Shown here one piece after another: positions 1 through 10,800 of a stretch of DNA of 64,000 nucleotides. The position numbers and the translations under genes are program-made. Position 1 is the first letter of the stretch. Every line of letters begins with the position of its first letter. Source of the stretch: Gordionus sp. m RMFG-2023 (lineage: Eukaryota; Nematomorpha; Gordioida; Chordodea; Parachordodidae); NCBI RefSeq assembly GCF_954871325.1, contig NC_088778.1, positions 21,871,120 through 21,935,119 of the forward strand, given 5' to 3'. Below the pieces are notes generated by a model. That model had not been told where the DNA came from, ran no database searches, and was given only the letters and a program-made list of their open reading frames with translations.

Positions 1-229
1 TTATTTATATAGTTCTATTTTTTCTTAAGAAACTGTTTTAATAATTCATTGTCAAAATAACTTAACCTTATTTAATAAAATAATTAGGTACCTTAAGCAG
101 ACATCTGATAAAACATAAAATATATACTTCTAATGTTGAAAATGAAAATATCTTAAAAACACAATCTACTCTTAATTTTAACATGCCCCCCACAAGCACA
201 AAATCACTTTCTTCAATACCATTGGATAA

Positions 230-450
230 ATTTTATTGTTTATATAATACTCTTATATTTAATAAAATGATAAAACAAATTAAATTAGGTTAAAAAAAAT
301 ATGTTTTTTAAACAAATAAAAAGACCGGTCCTGGACCGGTCTTTTAGGACCACGGTCTGGATCGATTTTTTCTTAAGGATCGTGGTTCGGTCCAAGGGTA
401 TCGTTCCAGTCCGGGCCGTGACCTTCACTATATTGGAGGCTACTACAATA
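230..450 (+). repeat. CCGGTC-rich interspersed repeat, copy A (partial)
   Basis: A GC-rich block in AT-rich DNA, with the palindromic word gaccggtcctggaccggtc near 326 followed by repeated ggtc/ggtcc words. The left part, including ttatatttaataaaatgataaaac, matches in reverse complement the block at about 33,120-33,350 inside TRRAP. The two are therefore copies of one dispersed family. No transposase is seen in it. It is probably a non-autonomous DNA element, which is inference. Edges are approximate. Confidence 0.55.
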
Positions 451-459
451 CCATTTGTT

Positions 460-890
460 TGTAGTGATAATAATAATGATAACATTGATGATCTTGAAAT
501 TTTACTTTTAGATAAAAAAAATCAAATTATCATCAGATAGAAAGGAGGATCAATAAATGACTATTGCATCTTTAATAGTAAAGTTCTTAGAAATTAGGAG
601 AATAAATAAGGATATAAATATTTTAAATAGCTATTGCATCTTTAATAGTAAAGTTCTTAAAAATTAGGAGAATAAATAAGGATATAAATATTTTAAAATT
701 CTGGGAAGAAAATTCTTCAATATATCCAGAATTATATATCTTGTCTAGAATCTTCATGGCTGTACCGGCGATATATTTTATAAAGATAACTATCTATTTT
801 TGGTAAGTTTGAAATATGTATTGTCTACTTTACTTGGAAATCTCAAGGATAATATTTTAGAAGATATTATGATTGTGCGAGAATAAAACA
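460..890 (+). mobile_element. hAT transposase C-terminal remnant
   Basis: Across broken frames the plus strand reads KFWEENSSIYPELYILSRIF then MAVPA, the typical start of the hAT C-terminal dimerisation region (W-x-N/xxxx-P-x-L-xxxA-xxx-L-x-IPA). The following SERxFS block is not intact. A 70-bp tandem duplication (561-630 and 631-700) interrupts it just upstream. It is a decayed fragment with no terminal repeats identified. Confidence 0.6.
561..700. repeat. 70-bp tandem duplication
   Basis: The unit starting ctattgcatctttaatagta at 561 recurs at 631 with about one mismatch (cttagaaatt versus cttaaaaatt). It lies within a hAT remnant. The near identity points to a recent local duplication. 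Confidence 0.9.
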
Positions 891-900
891 TTAAAAATAT

Positions 901-1190
901 AAATTATATCATTTTTTTTTATGTCGAAGGGTTCACATCCCTGATTATATCTATATTTCTTGATTTTATTATATATTTTTTTACCTTAAATTTATGCAAA
1001 GAAAATTATGATTTTTTTTGTTTAAATTTCTCAAGATTAGTAAGTAGTTCACAATATTTATAAGGAACTGAACCAAAAATCTCAAATTAACTACCTAATC
1101 GTTATATCCTCTTCAAAAATTTTAATCGATGTAAATCAAGGCTATTTTTTTAATAATTTTTTTTATAATACCCGAAAATTATCACAAATA
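901..1190. other. AT-rich stretch, nothing recognised
   Basis: AT-rich sequence with poly-T runs. No open frame, repeat end or RNA gene that I can support. Confidence 0.5.
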
Positions 1191-1194
1191 TTAA

Positions 1195-2407
1195 TTTTAG
1201 CTCGCTAACTTTTTTTGGTAGCTAATATCGGCTACTTTTTTTGTAATTATTTAATTTTTTAGCGCCCTACCTTTTTTGAAAGTAGCTAAGTAGCCGCTAC
1301 TTTTAAAAAATATAATGAAGTTAAGTTTAACATGAAAATTTAAATATAATATCATAATTAATTATAATTTTTATGATTTATTATATAATTTTGAAATTGA
1401 AATATATTTTCAATTTGTAATTTATATTTTCATTTGTATTATAAACCTAAATCAAGAGTTAATAATTTAAAATGTCATCGCCTATGGATATCCAAATCGT
1501 TGAAAGTGATTCAGACAATGATATTAATGAAATGGAAAATTCAAGAAAGAAAATGTTTTTAATAGCTATAATACAAATTTCCCATTCCCTAGATTTGAAA
1601 TTTTTTTTAAAATAAATATAAAAACCAAAACTAGCTTTAAATTAATTTGTTTAAAATGTTAAAAAAATATTTCCTCAAATCAATCCAGTTATAACCTCAA
1701 GAAACACCAAAAGGCAAATTGTCATTTTTACATTCTAATAGTATTTATTTTATAAGACTGTTCATACCAATAGCTTTAAGGAAATGGAGAAACATTTAAG
1801 TAATTTTGGTATAGGCGACTCTACATCCAAAAAGACTAATTCAATTTAAACCAAATTGATTAATAATACAAATGTCAATATTTCTCAGAAATTGGTGGAT
1901 AGTTATTGTTGATTTTATAATTGATACAGTTCAGCCAATGTCCTTGGTTGATAATCCATCATTTACCATGATGACTAAAACTATTCTCTGGTACAACAAT
2001 TTTATGTCGCCAGACTCTAATGAATAAAATAGATAACTTTAAGGTGATAAAGAAGCTCTAATAGTAGAGTTATCAGAGATATTATATATATGTACCACAG
2101 CAGATAGTTGGACACATAACATTAGGTAAAAGCTTATAAAATGCAACAAATTACCATAAGTATTTATTTTTATTACATAAATTTTTTTATAATCAAAACT
2201 AACTATATTTTAAAATATATAAATGTTGATTTTTATATATTTACTATACAATAACATTATAAGCAAAAAACAAAACAAATTTGTTTCTAAATTTTTTTTA
2301 TAAAAAGTAGCTAAAGCTACTTGTGAAAAATAATAGCTAATAGCGAGCTACTTTTTTGACAAATAGCGGTAGCGCGCTACTTTTAAAAGTAGCGATTAAC
2401 AACTCTG
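1195..2407 (+). mobile_element. hAT element with BED zinc-finger transposase, decayed
   Basis: Terminal regions are built of repeated gtagct/tagcg words (1,195-1,310 and 2,305-2,395). The right end reads ttaacaactctg at 2,396-2,407, the reverse of a cagagttgttaa hAT terminus. The coding remnant starts at an ATG near 1,471 with an acidic N terminus. A BED-like finger follows (FKLICLKC ... SYNLKKHQK, about 1,632-1,710), then the hAT signature VQPMSLVDNPSF (about 1,930) and YICTTADSWTHN (about 2,090). These are spread over several frames, so the gene is broken, and the catalytic centre and dimerisation region are absent. The left end is not recognisable. A related fragment sits in TRRAP intron 33 (46,905-48,168). 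Confidence 0.7.
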
Positions 2408-3009
2408 AATTTTTCGTTAATACCATTATTAATTTAAATCGTTTAGTGTAAGATTAACTACTGAAACAAAATAAATTATATATCTGATTCTGGTGGTACT
2501 GATTATAAAAGATAAAGGTGGTTATTATTTTTTCGGCATTTTATTTTAAAGTATGACTTGAAAATATATTTTTTCAGTAAAATAATAAATTATCAATATT
2601 TTTTAAATTTTATTAGGTGTTCAATTTAAAATTATTTTCAAGAAGTACATCCATCTAGATTATACCAAAAAAGTTCGCTAAATATAAGGACAATTGCTAA
2701 ATTATTAAGAATTTTATTATACTATTTTTTATTAATACAATTTTTGAAAAACATAATATTAATATGGAAAATTTATTACTAAATAATTGTTGAAAACCTA
2801 TTCATGCTTTATATGGAAAGGTGTCATATTGATGAAAACCTTCTAATGTTCTGTAGTTAGCGACGAATAGTATTTCAAAGAACATAATTTAGGCGCACAA
2901 AACTTTTGGAGAGATCGAGATTCAGGAGATACTGATATTTTTTCGGAATATTTACGAGAAAAACAGATGTGTATATTTGCATATGATATTTTTAGAACAA
3001 CGAAAGGCT
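2408..3009. other. AT-rich intergenic sequence, possible hAT flank
   Basis: No convincing gene. Short transposon-like phrases around 2,860-3,010 are too decayed to assign. Confidence 0.4.
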
Positions 3010-3705
3010 TAAAAAAAACAAAAAATAAATAAATTTTTATTTTATTTTTTATTAATACTAATACTGAAAATTTTACAATTTTATATAATACAATTTTAAT
3101 TTACACTTTTTACATAAGTTTTTTAAAAGGTTAAATTTTAACAAATTCGTCCTTAAATTAAATTAACATTTAAGAAAATTAGGAAAATATAAAAGGTCAA
3201 TAAATTTAAAAGAAAGAATTTTTACAAAAAGATCTTTAATTACAAAGTAAAAAATGTATAAAGTTTATGCAAAATTTATATATATTAACATTTCCCTCTT
3301 TTTTTTTAATGTCTTCTTTTCTCAGTTTCTTATCTTCACTTCCAATTCGTTTCTCAATTGCTCCATTTGTCATTTGTTCGTATAACTTTAGATTGTTTGT
3401 TTGACCATCTGATTATCGTTTGTTGAATCGACTATCGAACTTGCACGTCGTTGGTTAAACATTGCTTGTTGATTTGCTGTCTGTATTGATCATCCTATTT
3501 CTCTTTCAAAATTTTATATATATTTTTTACAAAAATTTTTATTTATTTATAACAATCATTTTCTATGTCGTAGGTCATATTCTCGCTTTTGAATTTTGAA
3601 CTTGACTTTGAATTTTCGAATTTTGAACTTGAACTTGTTTACTTCTTACCCCTCTAAAAAATTTTTCTCCTTTGTAGTAGAATTTTCATTTGATATTTTG
3701 TTGTT
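3010..3705 (-). mobile_element. Solo LTR-like fossil of the Ty3/gypsy family at 15.6-18.2 kb
   Basis: The reverse complement of this block matches 17,495-18,230 over nearly its whole length. Shared parts include the repeated caagttcaa/ttcaaagtc words, the run caatcatcaaacg-type heptads and the AT-rich tail with taaggacgaatttgtt. No internal gag or pol is attached here, so it is best described as a solo LTR. Divergence between the copies is visible but modest. The element is broken and only this part remains. Confidence 0.6.
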
Positions 3706-3867
3706 TAGCCTCAGTCATATCTTTTTCATTGGTTTGTTCCTAGCTTGTTATCCTTATCGTCTAATCATTCGCTTGAACATCATCCTCACATTAGCTTGTT
3801 CATCTCGTTATTTATTATCATTTTTACTTTATTACTCATGCTATCTCTGTTTATCTAATTTATATTT

Positions 3868-4080
3868 CTGATATCCCACCAGAGTATTCTTATCGATTTC
3901 ATTTGAATCTCCCACCGGAGTATAGCTATCGAGGCCATGTATCTTGATCTCACACCAAAGTATCAAATGGACAGATATCCCACTGAGATATTCTTATCGA
4001 GCCATTGTAAGTTTATCTCCCACCGGAGTATCAATCTCAATGGATCCCACCGGAGTATCATTATCAAGTCCATTATAGAT
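3868..4080. repeat. Degenerate minisatellite with TCCCACCGGAGTATC core
   Basis: The core tcccaccggagtatc, or a close variant, occurs about six times (near 3,876, 3,911, 3,950, 3,978, 4,019 and 4,046). Each copy is followed by variable spacers such as attcttatcgag. On the minus strand this gives repeated DTPVG in one frame, but nothing supports a real protein. It lies between the solo LTR and a tRNA-like sequence. Confidence 0.7.
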
Positions 4081-4322
4081 TGTTGGACATTGTGCTTGAA
4101 CGGCCCCCGAAGTCACCATTATCCTATAGCTGGCCAAGGGATCGCTATCATTCTTGAATGGCCCACAGCTGGCCATCTTCCATTTAGTTTACTGAACAAG
4201 TATCCTAGCACCCGGTTGTCCAAGCTTATCTGTGACCGGGGTGGCATATCTCAGCTCAGAAATTTATCTTATCATATCTCATTACACATCAGTCAACGAA
4301 GAAAAACATGAAAACTTTTACA

Positions 4323-4394
4323 GTTCTTATTAGGATTGAACCTGGGACCTTCGTTTCCAAGCATACATCATAAACCACTAGGCCATCCCGGCGA
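4323..4394 (-). repeat. tRNA-like sequence (SINE head or tRNA pseudogene)
   Basis: The minus strand begins gccgggatggcctagtggtt, a good RNA polymerase III A box (TGGCCTAGTGG). About 35 nt further it has ggttcaatcc, a near-consensus B box. The acceptor and T stems do not pair properly and the anticodon arm is weak, so this is probably not a working tRNA. It looks like a tRNA-derived SINE head or a pseudogene. Confidence 0.6.
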
Positions 4395-4410
4395 ATAGAA
4401 ATAATCATTT

Positions 4411-4620
4411 AATAATATTAGATTCCTTTTTTTTAAAAAATTGTTCTCTTCTCATAGACCCGAGCACCAACTCCAAACCAACTTATATTATTTTATTGTG
4501 AATATTTTGCTCAATCATATTTTTATGCATAAAGGGCGAATATATTAATATTAGCATAGAAATAGTCAAATTTAATATTAGATTTCTTTTTTTAAAAATT
4601 GTTCTCTTCTTATAATCAGG
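4411..4620. repeat. Direct repeat, about 162-bp spacing
   Basis: The phrase aatattagattcctttttttt followed by aattgttctcttctcata near 4,412 recurs with small changes near 4,574. This is an old local duplication. Confidence 0.6.
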
Positions 4621-6239
4621 ACGGGCAATTGAATTCCATATTATTTAAATAATTGATATCGAATTCGAAATAATTATCTTCTAAAACCGGGAAATATTTA
4701 TTATAGGATATCGATTTTTAATATTTATAATTCATATATCATCAAAAAATGAAGGTTATATATGTTTACTTAATTAATCATTTTGGATCTGCCCTAAAGT
4801 TGTAAAATTGGTTAAGGCTCAAAACGATTAGATGAGTTGGCTCAATAGTTAACATTAATCACCTCAGAAGTTGGTTCTAGTTGTTTCAATAGTTGGCTCG
4901 ACTTTATATTTGAGCCGGTTTAACTCTAATTCGCTAATGAATATTATAACAAAGATTGAATGCTTAATATATAGCCAAAAATTACCTTCCCATCAAAATA
5001 TATCAGGAATCTGTATTATATACTCTCTATCGAGTGATTTATTTCATATATTATGCTGCCCAGGTCTTATTATTATTCCTGGTTCCAATCTTGAATATCG
5101 GTTTTTGTAATATACACATATTCATGCCAAACAATATACTATAGTAATGCTATCATTGTAAATGTGAGTTTTTTAATTGAATTCATGTTCTAACATAACT
5201 CTTTTACGTTTACAATATTTTGATAGTTGTTAGTAGAGCTTTAATAATTGAAATTATTCTTTTTAAAATTTATGAAGAGACTACTATTATAATTAAAAAG
5301 ATATAATTAATAATGTAGAAGCGACATATTTTTTAGGGGGGTAGATATTAATTTTTGAAGGGAGTTTGCATCCAGTAAATATCCTGTCATATAGACCCTG
5401 ATTTTATCTAGACCTTATCCCAGTTTGTAAAGTTAGGTTGTTTTCTTGCTGCATAGATGGACTCCGTTTCTTTTGAAAGAAAGAATAGAAATTAATATTT
5501 GCATATTCTATAAAATTGGTCGAAATCTCCAAAATTTTAATTTCCCTCAATGGCGCCATTCCATAAATAGAATATTTAATATATGTTTTCCATTACTATT
5601 CACAATTATCCTTTAAAACAATTTGTACAACTAATTAATCAAAATAACGAAATTTTAAAAATTTAGGACTGGATCATTAAATCAAAAATAAAATTCCGAG
5701 CCAGGCCAAAAAATTTACAAAACAATCCTGGAGACTGAAAATAAAATTTTCATATTCGGGCCGAGCCTAAAATTTAGATATCTGCAGGTCTCAGACAATA
5801 ATAAAAAATATATATAAATATATTTTAGATTTGTTCCCATTATTATATAATGCGTTCACCAGTTTATAAAGATGACATTTATGTAAGTATTCAAATTTGC
5901 GTGAATATATTCAAACTAATTGTTTAATGTTTAAATAAATTTCTGTATCATATATTCTTTCTTTCTTAATAATCATGTCATTATTTTACAGAGTTGTGAA
6001 AGTATCTACATATAAAAATGTGCTATCTGTAGCTAGATCGCTATTATAAACAGTATATATATTATAGAGGTGTCTCTATCTATTTTTATATAATTTTATT
6101 TTACGTTTTTCTTTTTTCTATATTAAAAAAATAAGATTTGTTATATCCGATTTTGTTACATTATAAAAACATAACATACAAATTTATTTAACTCAGTGGA
6201 TGACGTTAATAATAAAATATTTTATATTAATTTTAATTT
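4621..6239. other. AT-rich intergenic region
   Basis: No gene recognised. A short block at about 5,655-5,800 is richer in gccaggcc and gggccgag words, like the composition of other MITE-type ends in the window. No paired termini were found. Confidence 0.4.
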
Positions 6240-6439
6240 TTATATATACCAGATAATATTACAAGTGATGGTGAAGAAAAAGAGGAAATAATCAATTCTC
6301 ATTTGAACCCTCTTTCCTTGACCAATTTATAAAGCCTCATTACTGTTCTTAAATACAAATTGAATAAATTTTAATAAAAAAAAATATTGATTAGTTATGA
6401 ATATTCAAAAAAAATCATACAATTTAATATCAGAATTTT

Positions 6440-7300
6440 TTTCAGGCCCCATAGAGGACATTTATGAAAAACGATTTTGATACTCAACAAATTTTGAGTC
6501 TCGAAATTTCACTATATTTAAAAATGATCTCAATATAATATTGTTATTCATAGATTCTAATACCACACTGTCCTCGAGTTTCCTGGTAGAAAGACTATTT
6601 AGTACGGCTAAAACTGTTATTACAGATAAACGATAGGACTGTGCCGATATTCATTATCTGATCGGGTCGATATTTAGCATTATTTTAAAATATCGTATAG
6701 AGTGAAAATTTAAAAAAAAAACGAACCCTCGAGATTTTCATTGTTTTTTAGTTATGATTGTATATATAATTTATATTATACATAATTTCCTAAGAATAAA
6801 TTCATAAAAGGAACCAAAATTTAATATATTTGTAATGTTCTTAAAAAATCGAATTATTTTAAAACATATAAAAATTTAATTTTTTGTTATATCTACAAGA
6901 AAATGATTTAAAATATCCGAGTCATATTTAGCTAAGTTTTAAAACTGTGAACTAGAGATTTTACCCAATGATGTTGACCAGAGTTGGCAGAAAGGTTTGG
7001 ACATCTATTGTCAAAATTCGAGAGGTATTAATATTTTAGCTAAAATTTTGTGAGCCATTTTTATAAATCGGCAAAATTGGGTTGTTAATAAACACAAATC
7101 ACAAACTTTGCACATATTTTAAATGAGACAGAATAAACAAAAATTAAAGAAAGAGAGATGGTAAATAAAATCAATTTAAATATCGGATCTGTTTTGTGAT
7201 ATCGGATTGGTGAAAAATTTGTGGTCGGCACACTCCTAATAAACTTGGATGTCTTAATGTTATAAATTTTATTAATGTTCTAATACTGAAATATAGCAAT
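6440..7300 (+). mobile_element. hAT transposase C-terminal remnant interrupted by a MITE
   Basis: The plus strand at about 6,530-6,633 reads LLFIDSNTTLSSSFLVERLF then STAKTVITDKR. This is the hAT dimerisation core (normally PATSxxSERxFSxAG...KR). The frame resumes at 7,239 as NKLGCLNVINFINVL, the next part of the same domain (NRLSPENVxxLLFL). A 605-bp element occupies the gap between KR and NK. The transposase was therefore hit by a later insertion. No N-terminal part or ends of this hAT copy were identified. Confidence 0.65.
6634..7238. mobile_element. hAT-type MITE nested in the hAT remnant
   Basis: Termini are taggactgtgccgat at the left and, in reverse complement, taggagtgtgccgac at the right. 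They are flanked by ataaacga (6,626-6,633) and ataaactt (7,239-7,246), an 8-bp duplication with two mismatches. Length is 605 bp with no transposase. Removing it rejoins the hAT dimerisation region, which supports the boundaries. Confidence 0.75.
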
Positions 7301-7499
7301 TATTATTTATAAACATTTAGTTATATATTTTGTATATATATTATTTTTTATTAAAAATGAATTTAAAACAAATATATAAAAAATAAATCATGATTATAAA
7401 AATACAATAGATATAAAAATTTAAAAAAACATAAAATTTAATTATATATTTTATATATGGATGTGATATCAACTCAATAAATATTTTTGATTTTTAAAA

Positions 7500-7660
7500 G
7501 GAGCTAACTATTACACAAACCTTTAGATTTTGTTAATAGATGCCCAAATCCATCTACCACCTATGAGCAAAATCTCCAGGCTTGAGCAATATTCTTGGCT
7601 AAAATAATTTACTAGTCATTTTATAAATCGAGCTGTTTAACACACTTTAACAATAAAATC
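7500..7660. repeat. Fragment of the tagtgttgttaa MITE family
   Basis: Contains phrases shared with the copies at 21,360 and 22,197, such as ctatgagcaaaatctccagg, gagcaatattcttggctaaa and ataaatcg. The terminal inverted repeats are not clear here. Similar fragments lie at about 6,990-7,095, inside the nested MITE, and at about 15,185-15,285. Confidence 0.5.
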
Positions 7661-7680
7661 CAAAATTAGGCAATATACAT

Positions 7681-9427
7681 TAGAGGTCTGCATTGGGCGG
7701 GTTTTCGACCCGCCCGCCCATCTAAGTGGGTGGGCGGTAGGGTGGGTAAAAAAAATTTGAGAATGGGCGGGTGGGTGGGTTAAGAAATTTTTTTGTTCAA
7801 AAACAAACTAAAGAAAAATTATAATTAATTAAATGATCAATAATAATATTTCTTTTTTTATAGTACCAATCGTTTTTTTAAGTGAAGAACACTTTACTAG
7901 TTTTTCTACATCTTTATCTAATTCTTCCCACCATATATAATGTCTGTAATGGATTTCATTGATTTAATACCCGGATGTCCCGTATGCAATATATGTAAAA
8001 CTCTTTTTTGAAGTGAGTACGGAATGATTAATCTGTCATTCCATAATAAAATACAGTCATCATTTTCTATTTCATCTATTCTTGTTCTAAAAGCTTGTAA
8101 TTCTGGTGCTTGATTTTGTATATTTGTACCATTTATTAATATTTTTACTTTCTTAAAATTAAATCTTTTGCGGTTTCCTCTCTAAGTTCTTTTCTTGATA
8201 GTTAATGTGTCATAAGTAAGATTTCTTATATTTTTCATTGTTTTATTTTCGCTTGTTATTCTATCATCATTTTTCTCTATTGGGTTTAGTGATAAAGCAT
8301 CTGCAATTATATTATTAGCGCCATTCTTGTACATTATATCATAATCATATGCAGATAATTTATAAGCTCAGCTTAATAATCTTTGGTTTGTTAATGAGCT
8401 TAAATCTCTGCTATTACCAGGTTTGTGGTCTGTTCGTATTTTAAATTTTGGTCCATACAAATAGTTATGAAATTTTTCTACGCCGTTTATTATTGCTTTT
8501 GCTTCTATGCCTATTTCAGAATAATTCTTTTCAGCGTCTTATAAAATTCTCGAGATGTAAGCTATTGGAAATTCGTTACCATTATCATATTTTTGCATGA
8601 GTAGAGCTCCAAATCCTTGGTTAGATGCATCTGTTTCTAATATTAACTCGAAGTCCAGTTTATAAAACTGTATAGTTTTTGTTCTGTTACTATTCCGAAT
8701 AGCATGAAAACGATTACAAAAATAGCATGGTGTTTTATTTTGGAATGGCAGATTAATCATTCCGTAATCATTTCAAAAATGAGTTTTACATATATTGCTT
8801 ACGGGAGATCCAGATCTCACTTGAGGAAGAGGATATACTTCAAACGGATAGATATCCTACTTTGGTGGAAACGACAAGAAAGATTTGGCAAAGCTATCAA
8901 GAATAGCAAAAAAATATTGGCAATTCCTGCAACTAGTGCTTCTTTTAAACGAGGATTTAGCTTTGCTGGAAGGTTTTCAGAACAAAGAACGTGTTTGAAT
9001 CCAGAAAATGTCGATTCATTAATATTTTTGCATTATAATTACATATAATATCAATTTTATATTTATATTTTTTTCATAAATATTTTATTTGATCAAATAA
9101 ATTGTCCATAATTTAAATTGATTATTTTTTTAATTAAATTTATTGCCTAAATTATAAACTTTTTGTAGAGGTGTAATGCTGAAATATTTCTATTAAATGC
9201 TTAAAAAATTGAGAGAATGGCTATAATTAAATTTTATAATTGGTTAAAAAATAATGGACAGGTGGGTAAAAATTTTAGACTAATGGGCATGCGGGTGGGT
9301 AAAGAATTTTAGACAAATGGGTGGAGCAGGCAGGTATATATTTTTTTGAAAACTATGGGCGGGTTGGGCAAGCGGGTTAAATTTTTTTTTAAACATTGGG
9401 TGGGCAGGCTTTTAGTACAGACTTCTA
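7681..9427 (+). mobile_element. hAT element with 8-bp target duplication, carrying a nested gypsy fragment
   Basis: Starts tagaggtctgcattgggcgg and ends cagacttcta, with subterminal gggcggg/gtgggtgggt words at both ends. Flanks are atatacat (7,673-7,680) and atatacac (9,428-9,435), a near-perfect 8-bp duplication. On the plus strand, 8,720-9,048 encodes the last part of a hAT transposase: KILAIPATSASFKRGFSFAG followed by CLNPENVDSLIFL, then a stop. The N-terminal two thirds are missing and replaced by a minus-strand Ty3/gypsy pol fragment. The element is 1,747 bp long and cannot encode a full transposase. Confidence 0.8.
7865..8695 (-). mobile_element. Ty3/gypsy pol fossil (RNase H to integrase zinc-binding part)
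   Basis: Read on the minus strand, it shows the RNase H start LILETDASNQGFGALLMQKY, then FPIAYISRIL, the region around IRTDHKPG, and an integrase N-terminal stretch with HTGHPGIKSMKSI and WWEEL. Parts and order are those of Ty3/gypsy pol. No LTRs are attached. The fragment lies inside the hAT element 7,681-9,427, so it inserted there or was captured by it. It is broken in several places and looks old. Confidence 0.75.
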
Positions 9428-9435
9428 ATATACAC

Positions 9436-10010
9436 ACCATACATAAAAATTATATCTGTTTCTAAATATATTTGGAAGAATGTATGTATATTTTAAAAAA
9501 TTAATCTGTATCTAGATCCATTTGAATAGTGTATTTTAACAACCCTGAATACAATTTAAGTAAAAATTATATAACCATTTTAGTCCTGATTGGTAAAGAT
9601 TGGATTAATATCTGGCAAAAAAAGTATTTATTTCATATTCATTGATTGAATGAACAAGTTTCAAGGAATTGTATTTGGATTAAAATTTAACATAATATAT
9701 AAAATTCTGTTCTTTGAATATATTTATATATGATAAGCCATAAAATAAATTAAAGTTGACTTCATATGATATAATTCAACTAAAAAAATTATATAGATTT
9801 TTGTACTTATTTTACCATTTTTTAATTTAATTTTCTAATGCCATCCAAATATTTCAAAATCTCAAAGCTCAACTTTCTTTATAACTAGACAACCCCAGGT
9901 AATTACCAGATAATAAATATGCATCTTTTATTATAAATAAACTGTTTTATGTCTATGCATGGTGTATCACAAAAATTAAATATTTAAATAACATGGAAGG
10001 AATTTATAAA
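9436..10010. other. AT-rich intergenic sequence downstream of ELOF1
   Basis: Holds an isolated hAT-like end, ttttaacaaccctg at about 9,536-9,549, preceded by gtatctagatccatttg-like sequence. The same layout is seen at the right end of the MITE at 35,925-36,799. A tttatt hexamer (aataaa on the minus strand) near 9,927-9,934 could be the ELOF1 polyadenylation signal. Confidence 0.4.
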
Positions 10011-10021
10011 TTGCATAAATA

Positions 10022-10145
10022 AATCAATGATGTTCTTGTTGTTTAGCCCATTCACAAGCATGTTTTAAATATTAAAATGGAATATGTAAACTGTTATAAA
10101 TACATCAATCACGTTCTTGTTGATTAGCCTGTTCACAAGCATCAA
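10022..10145 (-). repeat. Partial tandem duplication of the ELOF1 3' end
   Basis: About 40 bp containing gttcttgttg and ttcacaagcat occurs at about 10,022-10,061 and again, 81 bp away, at 10,103-10,142, where it is the end of the ELOF1 coding sequence. The outer copy would encode ACEWAKQQEHH and a stop. The duplication has diverged, so it is not recent. Confidence 0.75.
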
Positions 10146-10444
10146 CCCAATTACAATATACATCTAATGGTTCTGATAAATAATTTATATTATCATGAAA
10201 TTCTTCAAGGCACACTCGACACATTATACTTGCTGTATTATGACCTCGATCCCTAATAAAATATAAAAAACAATAATTTAATAAATAATTTATTATATTG
10301 ACAATCATATTATATATTACATTCTTACATTTTTACATCGCATGATTTTTCATGATTGCAAAAAGGGCAATTAAACTGTTTTTCTAAAGGTTGAATAGAT
10401 TTTTGTTTTTGGGGAGGCTTTCTTTTACTTTTCTTACGTCCCAT
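10105..10444 (-). CDS. ELOF1: ELOF1, transcription elongation factor 1 homologue (two exons)
   Basis: A small zinc-ribbon protein of elongating RNA polymerase II, also used in transcription-coupled repair in the nucleus. Exon 1 is 10,444-10,329, starting MGRRK-like with [15 protein letters not shown] (the basic family N terminus), then [16 protein letters not shown]. Exon 2 is 10,252-10,105, reading [38 protein letters not shown] and a stop. The four zinc cysteines lie in CPFC and CRVC. The 76-bp intron has GT (10,328-10,327) and AG (10,254-10,253), and splits the ATG codon of KMD in phase 2. Predicted length is 87 residues, against about 83 in human, and nearly every family-defining residue is kept. 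The gene looks intact. It stands alone between transposon remnants, with its 3' end partly duplicated downstream. Confidence 0.96.
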
Positions 10445-10800
10445 TTCGATTATGACTGACACTGAATGTAATTTTTTCTGATTAAAGAATTTCTAAACGG
10501 TGACCTAGAGCTTAATCGAGTCAGCTCGAATATCCCAATTTTAAGTCATTTTTTGATCCCTACTTAAAATTTGAATATTTTTTTACCTTGCAGAGACGAA
10601 GCAGTAAAAATGGCTTCCATGCTTATTCAGCGAAACCTTTATCGTGAATCAATAATCGCAAAAACAATATATCATAAACTATTTCTCCGAGATATTAATT
10701 TTGATTTTTTTTCTTAGATGTGACTAAAATTATAATCTTTTGCTTAAATTATTTATGCTTTGTTTAATTTAAGGATCTGTTATAATTATCATCAAGTTAA
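10445..10800. other. Sequence upstream of ELOF1, possible small plus-strand ORF
   Basis: Contains the probable ELOF1 promoter side; no clear TATA box could be assigned. On the plus strand a good 3' splice site (ttttttaccttgcag, ending about 10,594) is followed by an ATG near 10,611 opening about 35 codons (MASMLIQRNLYRES...). It has no recognised relatives and may be chance. Confidence 0.3.

Noticed and set aside
3937-4311. 124-codon plus-strand frame, and the 60-codon minus-strand frame with DTPVG repeats
   Set aside because: Both run through the TCCCACCGGAGTATC repeat array; no family similarity or splice context.
4323-4394. Functional tRNA gene
   Set aside because: A and B boxes are present, but the acceptor and T stems do not pair and the anticodon arm is poor.
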